Positions 1 to 5,280 of a DNA stretch of 5,414 nt are shown here, one piece after another (the stretch's first letter is position 1; each line of letters starts with the position of its first letter). The DNA is from an uncultured bacterium. GTDB lineage: Bacteria; Bacillota; Clostridia; Lachnospirales; Lachnospiraceae. The notes under the pieces are model-generated. The model saw only the letters and a program-made list of their open reading frames with translations, had not been told where the DNA came from and did no database searches. The translations under genes were made by a program, and so were the position numbers. The stretch lies in assembly GCA_947071365.1 (NCBI GenBank), contig CAMTFT010000156.1, positions 1 to 5,414 on the forward strand, written 5' to 3'.

Positions 1-44
1 ATGTAGCTCCGTCTCGTGGGCTCGGAGATGTGTATAAGAGACAG
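1..44. other. Residual Nextera i7-side library adapter (not biological)
   Basis: Bases 26-44 are the 19-bp Tn5 mosaic end AGATGTGTATAAGAGACAG, and bases 11-25 are the Nextera read-2 extension just before it. The eight bases before that (3-10, GTAGCTCC) sit where an i7 index belongs and match what I remember as Nextera index N718. Bases 1-2 (AT) fit the end of the P7 arm. Genomic sequence starts at 45. Translation through this stretch gives the peptide SEMCIRDR, a known contaminant in protein databases, so no start codon before 45 should be accepted. Confidence 0.97.
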
Positions 45-52
45 ATATTATT

Positions 53-58
53 GGAGGG
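53..58 (+). promoter_or_regulatory. Ribosome binding site fixing the lipoprotein start
   Basis: GGAGGG lies 8 bases before the ATG at 67. This selects that ATG over the in-frame ATG at 16, which lies inside the adapter. Only 22 bases of genuine sequence precede the start, so the promoter of this gene is outside the window. Confidence 0.85.
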
Positions 59-66
59 CAGACGAG

Positions 67-861
67 ATGAAGAATAGAAGTAAGAAACTGTTATTTATGC
101 TGATGCTGACATGTTCTGTCATGCTGCTTGCTACAGGCTGTGACAAGCTGAAGAAAGCGCCGGAGACGGAGAGCGAGACAGAGAAGGTGACAGAAGCGCC
201 GACAGAGAGCGAGACAGAGAAGGTGACGGAGCCGCCGACAGAGAGTGAGACACAGACAGAGAGCGAGACAGAGACAGAAAGCGAAACGCAGCCGAAGGTG
301 CTGACAGAGGAAGAAGAGAAGGCACAGGAGACGGAGTTTGATACATTCCGTACCGTGTACGCGGCTGACGATATCAACGTCCGTACCGCACCGAGCCAGG
401 ACGGAGAGATTTTTGACAGCTTCGACCAGGGCGAGAGCATCATGGTGATCGGTGAAACACCGAACTGGTACGTAGTGGACCTGGAGGAATATGAGGATCA
501 CGGATACGTATCAAAGCAGTTCGTATCTGACCAGGAAGTAGCGCCGAAGACGGAATCCGAGCGTGAGGCACTGGCAAACGGCACATCCTCCGCAGGAGGC
601 AGCGGCGAGACATCACCATCTTCCACCGGCAGTTCTTCCGTTGATGCGGAATTCAGTGTGGAGATGTATGCAGAATCCTTCCCGATTCAGGCCACAGCAG
701 GCGCCAACATGCGCCAGACACCGAGTCAGGACGGAGAGATCATCAACACGATCGCTTCCGGCACCAATGTAACAGCAGTAGGCTACACCGACCGCTGGTA
801 CAAGATCGACTACAACGGTACGATCGGCTACGTAAACAAGAACCTGTTCGCAGCAGAATAA
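67..861 (+). CDS. SH3-domain surface lipoprotein
   Basis: The protein has 264 residues and probably sits on the outer face of the cytoplasmic membrane or in the wall. It starts with a Lys/Arg-rich n-region (KNRSKK), a hydrophobic stretch (about 8-21) and a lipobox LATGC, with Cys25 as the likely lipidated residue. Residues about 30-80 are a Glu/Thr/Ser-rich spacer with a tandem 12-residue repeat (ESETEKVTEAPT, then the same with PPT). Two bacterial SH3 (SH3b) domains follow, at about 97-155 and 207-262. Both carry an N(V/M)R..PSQDGEI turn, a WY core (NWYVVD, RWYKID) and a closing GYV.K strand. A Gly/Ser/Thr linker (about 170-195) joins them. SH3b domains commonly bind peptidoglycan or modulate wall enzymes. 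No catalytic domain is present, so a wall-anchoring or sensor role is inferred. The gene is followed by its own terminator and looks independent of the downstream operon. Confidence 0.88.
   Translation: MKNRSKKLLFMLMLTCSVMLLATGCDKLKKAPETESETEKVTEAPTESETEKVTEPPTESETQTESETETESETQPKVLTEEEEKAQETEFDTFRTVYAADDINVRTAPSQDGEIFDSFDQGESIMVIGETPNWYVVDLEEYEDHGYVSKQFVSDQEVAPKTESEREALANGTSSAGGSGETSPSSTGSSSVDAEFSVEMYAESFPIQATAGANMRQTPSQDGEIINTIASGTNVTAVGYTDRWYKIDYNGTIGYVNKNLFAAE
169..240 (+). repeat. Two 36-bp tandem repeats inside the lipoprotein gene
   Basis: Copies lie at 169-204 and 205-240 and differ at only a few bases. They are in frame and encode the 12-residue unit ESETEKVTE(A/P)PT. Downstream, shorter GAGAC(A)-type repeats continue to about 290 and encode ESETQTESETETESETQ. 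Length variation between strains would be expected because the copies are in frame and nearly identical. Confidence 0.9.
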
Positions 862-892
862 GCCACGCGACCAAGAGAACACAAAGTAAGAG

Positions 893-930
893 AAGAGCAC
901 ATTCCCTGTATAAGGAGCGTGCTCTTTTTT
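893..930 (+). terminator. Intrinsic terminator after the lipoprotein gene
   Basis: AAGAGCAC (893-900) pairs perfectly with GTGCTCTT (919-926), and the T run reaches 930. The loop contains a weak inner pairing (TCC/GGA). It begins 31 bases after the stop codon at 859-861 and isolates the lipoprotein gene from the next operon. Bases 931-1012 after it hold no gene or signal that I can support. Confidence 0.9.
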
Positions 931-1012
931 CATAAAGAAAAGCAGAGTCCTCACATAGTACATGCACTCTTCCCACAATGTATATTTCTGTAATCGAACA
1001 GTATCGTAAACA

Positions 1013-1149
1013 GGCAAATCGGATCAGTCATTCCGTAAGGAACATGGTTCCCGACGGTACTTAGCGAGCGTATTTTGCTCGCTTACGTACCGCTTCGTGG
1101 AACTGCTAAGCGCAAGCGGTTCCTGTAGGAATGACTGATCCGATTTGCC
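1013..1149. repeat. 137-bp multi-branched palindromic element
   Basis: The outer arms are a perfect 22-bp inverted repeat: 1013-1034 (begins GGCAAATCGG) and 1128-1149 (ends CCGATTTGCC). After a 3x3 internal loop the stem continues with AGGAAC (1038-1043) against GTTCCT (1119-1124). Inside, CGGTAC (1055-1060)/GTACCG (1087-1092) and AGCGAGC (1063-1069)/GCTCGCT (1077-1083) form a strong hairpin with a 7-base loop. GGAAC/GTTCC occurs four times (1039, 1047, 1099, 1119), so alternative three-arm folds are possible. There is no T tract, no open reading frame of its own and no obvious flanking target duplication. It could be a MITE-like or REP-like dispersed element, or a structured RNA. The structure is seen in the sequence; the class is not established. 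Confidence 0.85.
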
Positions 1150-1180
1150 GTCCTGCATACACACCCACTAGAAATTCTAA

Positions 1181-1209
1181 TTGACACGCCCCCCGAAATG
1201 TAGTATAAA
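1181..1209 (+). promoter_or_regulatory. Sigma-A promoter of the GntR-ABC operon
   Basis: A perfect -35 box TTGACA (1181-1186) and a near-perfect -10 box TATAAA (1204-1209) are separated by exactly 17 bases. The predicted start is near 1216. This is the only good promoter found ahead of the three-gene operon, and the operator at 1212-1238 overlaps its start site. Confidence 0.88.
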
Positions 1210-1211
1210 GT

Positions 1212-1238
1212 AAGTGTACTAACACTGATAGTACACTT
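1212..1238 (+). promoter_or_regulatory. Inverted-repeat operator, probably for the GntR repressor
   Basis: AAGTGTACT (1212-1220) and AGTACACTT (1230-1238) are perfect reverse complements separated by 9 bases. The site begins 2 bases after the -10 box and covers the predicted transcription start, a position where a bound dimer would block RNA polymerase. GntR-family regulators bind two-fold symmetric sites, and YtrA-type members commonly repress their own operon. Assigning this site to the adjacent regulator is therefore well supported inference, but binding is not shown. Confidence 0.82.
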
Positions 1239-1265
1239 GTTATAGTGACACCAAAAGGAGGATAT

Positions 1266-1646
1266 ATGATTGGAATTGATCTACAGAACAGAAGACCGAT
1301 CTATGAACAGGTTGTAGAACGCTTCCAGACGCTGATCGTCAGCGGAGTTCTGGAGCCGGACAGCCAGATGCCTTCGGTTCGGGCGCTGGCGATGGAGCTT
1401 TCCATCAATCCGAATACGATTCAGAAGGCGTATGCAGCGTTGGAGCAGGAGGGCTACATTTATCCTGTGAAGGGCCGCGGAAATTTTGTGTCAGGCAATG
1501 AAGGATTGAAGCAGAAAAAGCAGGACAGTATTTTTCAGTCCCTGAAAGAGCTGGTAGTGAAGGGAAAGGAACTGAAGATACCGTGCGAGGTGTTCATAGA
1601 GAAGGCGAAAGAATTTTATCAGGAGGGGGATGTGCAGAAAGTATGA
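1266..1646 (+). CDS. GntR-family (YtrA-type) transcriptional repressor
   Basis: The protein has 126 residues. Residues about 10-76 are a GntR winged helix: RPIYEQVVERFQTLIVSG (helix 1), LEPDSQMPSVRALAMELSIN (with the family's MPSVR turn), the recognition segment PNTIQKAYAALEQEGYI, and the wing GRGNFV. The remaining 50 residues are a short charged helical tail rather than a large effector domain, which is typical of the YtrA subfamily that sits with ABC transporters. I chose ATG 1266 because AAGGAGG (1255-1261) lies 4 bases before it. The in-frame GTG at 1245 would place the ribosome binding site inside the gene. The stop overlaps the next start by 4 bases (ATGA). It probably represses this operon through the 1212-1238 operator. 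The inducer is unknown. Confidence 0.93.
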   Translation: MIGIDLQNRRPIYEQVVERFQTLIVSGVLEPDSQMPSVRALAMELSINPNTIQKAYAALEQEGYIYPVKGRGNFVSGNEGLKQKKQDSIFQSLKELVVKGKELKIPCEVFIEKAKEFYQEGDVQKV

Positions 1647-2545
1647 TAAGGATTGAAGATGTGACGAAAAATTTCGACGGGATACGGGCACTTGACAGCG
1701 TGAATGCACAGATTCATGAGAACAGTATTTTCGGCCTGGTGGGAACGAACGGGGCCGGAAAGAGCACGCTGCTTCGGGTCGCGGCAGGAGTCTTAAAGCC
1801 GGAGCAGGGTCAGGTGTTGATAGACGAGATGCCCGTTTGGGAAAATCCCCAGGCAAAGGAGAAGATCTGCTTTATCCCGGATACCGCATGGTTTTTCCCG
1901 AACGCGACATCAAATGTGATGAGGGATTATTACAGGGTGGTCTATCCGCAGTTTGATCAGGCGCGGTTTGACGATCTGATCGAAAAGTTTGAGCTGGATC
2001 CGCGGCGCAAGTTATCTACGTTTTCAAAGGGAATGAAAAAACAGGTCTCCGTTCTTCTGGGCATCTGCGCGAACACGGAGTATCTGTTCTGTGACGAGAC
2101 ATTTGACGGGCTTGATCCGGTGATGCGCCAGACGGTTAAGAGTTTGTTTGCGTCGGAGCTTCTGAACAGGAAGTTTACGCCGGTGATTGCCTCCCACAGC
2201 CTGCGGGAGATCGAGGATATCTGCGACCACGTCGGACTTCTGCACAAAGGCGGGATCCTGTTTGCCCGGGATCTGGACGAGATGAAGCTTGGCATTCACA
2301 AGATACAGTGTGTGATTCCGGATACCGTTCTGGAGGAAGAACTGCTCACAGAGCTGGAGGTGCTGCAGCACAGCAAGCGGGGGTCTCTTCTGACGGTGAT
2401 CGTGCGCGGGGAGTATGAGGAAGTTCAGAGAAAAATTCAGGAGAAGCAGCCGCTGTTTTCCGAGATACTGCCGCTGACTCTCGAAGAAATCTTTATCAGT
2501 GAAACGGAGGTGGCCGGATATGACATCAAAAATCTCGTTTTCTAA
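1643..2545 (+). CDS. ABC transporter ATP-binding protein
   Basis: The protein has 300 residues. It is a cytoplasmic ATPase expected to power the permease encoded next. Motifs in order: Walker A GTNGAGKS (34-41, Lys40); Q-loop region FIPDTAWFFP (77-86), where Asp80 replaces the usual Gln; signature FSKGMKKQ (127-134) in place of LSGGQ; Walker B LFCDE (148-152) with catalytic Glu152; D-loop GLDP (156-159); switch His185 in ASHSLRE. About 80 C-terminal residues form an accessory region after the ATPase fold. ATG 1643 overlaps the upstream stop by 4 bases (ATGA), so translation is probably coupled. An AGGAGGGGG run (1621-1629) lies somewhat far upstream (13 bases). The gene's 3' end overlaps the permease by 26 bases. 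Its type is like YtrB and related GntR-linked ATPases. The substrate cannot be read from sequence. Confidence 0.93.
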   Translation: MIRIEDVTKNFDGIRALDSVNAQIHENSIFGLVGTNGAGKSTLLRVAAGVLKPEQGQVLIDEMPVWENPQAKEKICFIPDTAWFFPNATSNVMRDYYRVVYPQFDQARFDDLIEKFELDPRRKLSTFSKGMKKQVSVLLGICANTEYLFCDETFDGLDPVMRQTVKSLFASELLNRKFTPVIASHSLREIEDICDHVGLLHKGGILFARDLDEMKLGIHKIQCVIPDTVLEEELLTELEVLQHSKRGSLLTVIVRGEYEEVQRKIQEKQPLFSEILPLTLEEIFISETEVAGYDIKNLVF

Positions 2546-4394
2546 AGCAGTGCGAAATGAGCTGCATCAGTTGAACTGGATGACGGCAATATGGGCGCTG
2601 TTGTTCGGAATGCTGATTCCGTTCCGGGTTCTTCTTGTCATGGCGGTAAATGACTCGCAGGAATATCAGGCGGCGACAGCGTTCGAGGTGTTCTGCGGCC
2701 AGGTGGGGCTTGGCCGGGTGGAAAATACCGTGTTTATTTTGGGGGCCGGCGCTATGTGCGCACTCTGTGCTTTTGCTTATCTGCATTCTTCTGTGAAGCT
2801 TGATCTGTATCACAGTCTGGCGCTTCGAAGGGAACGGCTGTTTGCAGTGAAATATACCAGCAGCGTACTGACCTTTGTGATCGCTTATCTGGTGTGTCAG
2901 GTGCTTGCAGTGCTGATCGGTATATTTTACGGTATCATGACGCCGCGGCTTATGTTTGAGATGGGTATGGCCAGCGTGCAGGGGATCCTCCATTTCCTGT
3001 GCAGCTATTCGGCAACGCTGGTGGCGCTTATGCTGACAGGAAAAATGCTGACTACAATATTTGCGGTAGGAGTAATGGGTCTTTATATTCCCTTTGTGTA
3101 TGTTCTGGGGATGGCGACCAGCGCCGTTTTCTTTGAGACAGGGCTGGTGAGCGGATATTGGGATCTGACGGGGGATGCCGTACTGAAGTGTTCCTCACCC
3201 TGGGCATTCTGCGTGTTTCAGCCCCTTCAGGGAGATACGGTCGGTCTTACGGGGTACGTCCGTACAGCAGGAGAGCTTTGCCAGCTTCTGGCGCTGGCGG
3301 CCTTGCTGACGGCGCTTGTGCTCCTGCTTTACCGGGTCAGAAGGACAGAGGCTGCGGGAAGTGCGCTGGCCTTTAGAAAGACAGAGGGAATCGTCAAGCT
3401 CCTGCTTACCGTGCCCACAGCGCTGGCGGCGGCTTTGTTTGCGAACGAGCTGTTTGATTCTATTATATGGGAGTTTGTCTTTATTGTTCTGTTTGGCGCT
3501 TTGACGTGTATGATCATGGAATTTATTTACCGCTGGGATATTCGCCAGGTGCTGCATCAGAAACGGTATATCGCTGTGACGGTGGTACTGGCTGGAATAC
3601 TGTTTTTCGGTATGCGCTTTGACGTGACAGGCTACAACACATATCTTCCATCGAAGGAGGATGTGGTATCCATGTCGCTTTATGATGGTCATTTTCAGAT
3701 CCGCTATCCGGAGATAACGGGAAGCAATTCCTACAGCAGCGAATCAGGAAAAAAGCTGTTGGATTATTTTGAGACGGAGGACTTTGAATCGATCTATACG
3801 CTGGCGGAAAACGGCGTAGAGCATGTCCGGAATGAGTATGGCGGATATGGGGATGGCGGCGTATACGTTGCAGTGAAATACCGAACGAAGAACGGAAAGG
3901 AATCGTATCGGAACTATTGCGTAGAGGAAGAACTGTACCTGAATACGATGGAAGAACTGATGCAAAGAGAGGAATTCCGGGAAAAATACTTCCCGATCCT
4001 GGGCTGGGATGATTCGTATATCCGGTCACTGTCAGCGAACGCACATGTATACACGTCAGATATCGGCTGGGGAAAGGACGCGAAAGCATCGGAAGAAAAT
4101 GGCATGACAGAGCTGGCGGAAGATGATGTGAATACGGAGGAATGGGAAGAAGCTGACTCTTCAGAGACAATCTATATCGATATTCCTGCGCGGGATATGA
4201 AAGAGGTAGTGGAAGCGTACCGCAGTGATCTGGCACAGATGACGTGGCGTGATATCTGGGAGTGCAGATGGAGCGGCAATGCGCTGGAGATTCGAAGGGG
4301 ACAGGTCTCCTGGGATACTGACAACTATCCGCTTTCCGGCAAGTTTGAGAATACATTGAAGGTATTAAAGGGAATCTGGGCAGAAGAATACTAA
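2520..4394 (+). CDS. ABC-2-type permease with large C-terminal soluble domain
   Basis: The protein has 624 residues. I see about nine hydrophobic segments, near residues 20-43, 70-90, 110-140, 155-175, 177-198, 253-271, 291-309, 315-336 and 349-366. The loop after the second carries DLYHSLALRRERLF, a pattern I associate with ABC-2-like permeases of Clostridia. Residues 367-624 form a hydrophilic domain rich in Tyr, Asp and Glu, with an acidic stretch near 525-550. With nine segments and a cytoplasmic N terminus, this domain would lie outside the cell. It may match a DUF seen in clostridial permeases (DUF6449 is my recollection, unverified). ATG 2520 was chosen because GGAGG (2506-2510) lies 9 bases before it; the in-frame GTG at 2499 precedes that site. 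It pairs with the ATPase. Export of, or defence against, an envelope-active compound is inferred from YtrA-type systems. Confidence 0.87.
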   Translation: MTSKISFSKAVRNELHQLNWMTAIWALLFGMLIPFRVLLVMAVNDSQEYQAATAFEVFCGQVGLGRVENTVFILGAGAMCALCAFAYLHSSVKLDLYHSLALRRERLFAVKYTSSVLTFVIAYLVCQVLAVLIGIFYGIMTPRLMFEMGMASVQGILHFLCSYSATLVALMLTGKMLTTIFAVGVMGLYIPFVYVLGMATSAVFFETGLVSGYWDLTGDAVLKCSSPWAFCVFQPLQGDTVGLTGYVRTAGELCQLLALAALLTALVLLLYRVRRTEAAGSALAFRKTEGIVKLLLTVPTALAAALFANELFDSIIWEFVFIVLFGALTCMIMEFIYRWDIRQVLHQKRYIAVTVVLAGILFFGMRFDVTGYNTYLPSKEDVVSMSLYDGHFQIRYPEITGSNSYSSESGKKLLDYFETEDFESIYTLAENGVEHVRNEYGGYGDGGVYVAVKYRTKNGKESYRNYCVEEELYLNTMEELMQREEFREKYFPILGWDDSYIRSLSANAHVYTSDIGWGKDAKASEENGMTELAEDDVNTEEWEEADSSETIYIDIPARDMKEVVEAYRSDLAQMTWRDIWECRWSGNALEIRRGQVSWDTDNYPLSGKFENTLKVLKGIWAEEY

Positions 4395-4399
4395 GAATT

Positions 4400-4429
4400 A
4401 AGGCACTTTCGGTTATCAGGAAGTGCCTT
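4400..4429. terminator. Hairpin between convergent genes, probable bidirectional terminator
   Basis: AAGGCACTT (4400-4408) pairs perfectly with AAGTGCCTT (4421-4429). A further T-G and C-G pair extends the stem to 11 bp around an 8-base loop. It lies 6 bases after the permease stop and 24 bases beyond the end of the convergent gene. Neither side has a long T run: the minus strand reads TTAATTCTT after the stem, and the plus strand reads TTGAAAATTAT. Its position argues for termination of one or both transcripts, with moderate strength. Confidence 0.65.
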
Positions 4430-4452
4430 GAAAATTATGTACATAAAGAAGG

Positions 4453-5112
4453 CTATACAGGTATTTGTGCTTTTAGTGCTTCAAGTTCTGCCAGTAGTTT
4501 TTCTCTTTCGGAGATTAATGTTTTATTGTTTTCTTCTAAAGCGTTAACTGTTTCATTTAATGCTGTAATTGTTTGCGAATTTCGCTTGAAATCGTAATAA
4601 AAACCTGGGAAATATTTTTGTAAGACTAATGCTTCAATTTGCTTATATGTATCAGAAGTTGGATCTATACGGCCATTTTGCTGATAAAGGATTCGTTTGA
4701 TACTTACGGTTCGAATATCGTTCAGTTTTAAAATTGAGTCATGTGTGATGAATGTAAATTCGCTGCTTTTCAGCAAGTACATATCACTTTTAGAATTGGG
4801 AAAATCCACAGGGTGATATATGTCGGGGTGCTTATGTGGATCATAGGAGAAGATGGGAAGGACATATAACAACTTTTTTTTGATACCGATTACTAATCCT
4901 CTGTGTTCATATGACATTTCCGGGATATAGTTTTTTCCAAATTCAAACTGGTAGATTTCGCCTTTCTTTATCTGGCGAAATGAAAAAGGTTTTTTATGGT
5001 TATCAGCCCAGCGAAAATCAGACTTGGAAAACCGCTTCAGTTCATCCGTGCTAAAAGAGCCTTCAAGAATGGCATCATTTGTTTTGGATTGCGCTTTTAA
5101 GTATTCGTTCAA
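4453..5112 (-). CDS. MazF/PemK-like toxin-type protein with C-terminal coiled coil
   Basis: The protein has 219 residues from a TTG start. Residues about 47-145 resemble the MazF/PemK ribonuclease core: KKGEIYQFEFG (49-59; compare the family's GDIxxVDFxP), EHRGLVIG (69-76; Arg71 at the conserved HRP arginine), LYVLPIFSY (82-90; Ser89 at the conserved Thr/Ser), and SILKLNDIRTVSIKRI (126-141), the usual final strand-helix pattern. Before it is an N-terminal extension of about 46 residues. After it, 176-216 is a heptad-like coiled coil (LNETVNALEENNKTLISERE). MazF proteins are usually about 110 residues, so this is a roughly double-length variant. TTG 5112 is preferred because AAAAGGAG lies 8 bases before it. 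No protein antitoxin gene adjoins it; a structured RNA leader does. Base composition is visibly AT-richer than the operon (16 of 60 G+C at 4501-4560 against 37 of 60 at 2221-2280), suggesting horizontal acquisition. Ribonuclease activity is inferred. Confidence 0.7.
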   Translation of the reverse strand: MNEYLKAQSKTNDAILEGSFSTDELKRFSKSDFRWADNHKKPFSFRQIKKGEIYQFEFGKNYIPEMSYEHRGLVIGIKKKLLYVLPIFSYDPHKHPDIYHPVDFPNSKSDMYLLKSSEFTFITHDSILKLNDIRTVSIKRILYQQNGRIDPTSDTYKQIEALVLQKYFPGFYYDFKRNSQTITALNETVNALEENNKTLISEREKLLAELEALKAQIPV

Positions 5113-5120
5113 TGCATATG

Positions 5121-5128
5121 CTCCTTTT
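5121..5128 (-). promoter_or_regulatory. Ribosome binding site selecting a TTG start
   Basis: On the minus strand AAAAGGAG is followed by CATATGCA and then TTG at 5112. The ATG within that spacer is in another frame and meets a stop at once (ATG CAT TGA). The nearest in-frame start with correct spacing is therefore the TTG. Longer in-frame starts upstream (TTG near 5199) lack a ribosome binding site and would translate through the hairpins. Confidence 0.75.
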
Positions 5129-5137
5129 ATGTAGTGT

Positions 5138-5165
5138 AAAAAAGGGCATGGCGCTAACCATACCC
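5138..5165 (-). terminator. Intrinsic terminator in the leader of the MazF-like gene
   Basis: Read on the minus strand, GGGTATGG (5165-5158) pairs with CCATGCCC (5151-5144), with one G-U pair and a 6-base loop, and is followed at once by TTTTTT (5143-5138). It lies 10 bases upstream of the ribosome binding site of the MazF-like gene, so transcripts from further upstream should mostly stop before the gene. A terminator here is expected in an attenuator or in a type III toxin-antitoxin locus. Confidence 0.82.
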
Positions 5166-5274
5166 TGCTCTGGTAAACCAGAGAGACCTCGTCGGTCAAA
5201 TTATCTTTCTAAGACGGCTTTGTCAGCCAAAAAATAGAGTATACAGTTGCTAACAATAGAAAGCATTCTGTTAC
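5138..5274 (-). ncRNA. Candidate structured leader RNA (possible RNA antitoxin or attenuator)
   Basis: Between a likely -10 box and the U6 tract, the minus strand can form four hairpins in order. H1 is GGCT-GACAA-AGCC (5228-5216). H2 is GACC-GACGA-GGTC (5197-5185). H3 is CTCTGG-TTTA-CCAGAG (5183-5168). H4 is the terminator stem (5165-5144). H2, H3 and H4 are separated by only 1 and 2 bases, so they could stack. H1 and H2 share a 4-bp stem with a GAC(A/G)A pentaloop. No protein gene fits here. The 5' boundary is inferred from the promoter. It could be an RNA antitoxin, a regulatory attenuator, or simply an untranslated leader. I do not recognise a named RNA family. Confidence 0.5.
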
Positions 5275-5280
5275 ACTTTT

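Noticed and set aside
16..66. Upstream ATG giving a 281-residue lipoprotein
   Set aside because: The first residues are encoded by the library adapter. The ATG at 67 has a ribosome binding site and gives a clean lipoprotein signal peptide.
48..501. Minus-strand open frames opposite the lipoprotein repeats
   Set aside because: Their Ser/Leu/Val and Cys/Leu repeats are just the antisense reading of the GAGACA-type repeats; there is no ribosome binding site or domain.
1013..1149. Intrinsic terminator or CRISPR repeat
   Set aside because: No T run follows the stem, and there is a single inverted pair rather than an array of direct repeats with spacers.
3523..4356. Long minus-strand open frame (277 codons) opposite the permease
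   Set aside because: It lies entirely opposite the permease gene, lacks a supported ribosome binding site, and its Pro/Ser/Arg-rich product looks like a shadow translation.
5113..5199. Longer N terminus for the MazF-like protein (TTG near 5199)
   Set aside because: It would translate through H2, H3 and the terminator hairpin and lacks a ribosome binding site. The start at 5112 has a well-spaced AAAAGGAG.
5185..5228. Guanidine-II (mini-ykkC) riboswitch
   Set aside because: H2 contains ACGA in its loop as that class does, but H1 has ACAA instead of ACGR, the loops are five bases, and the downstream gene is not a guanidine-related transporter or enzyme.
5201..5266. 21-codon open frame on the minus strand inside the leader (MLSIVSNCIL...), a possible leader peptide
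   Set aside because: It has no ribosome binding site, would leave only about 8 bases of 5' leader, and nothing in its composition suggests an attenuator peptide. It stays a weak possibility.
5138..5274. Classical ToxI-type tandem repeat antitoxin
   Set aside because: I looked for repeated 30-45 nt units and found only a shared hairpin shape and a stray GTTAGC in two places, so a known type III family cannot be claimed.
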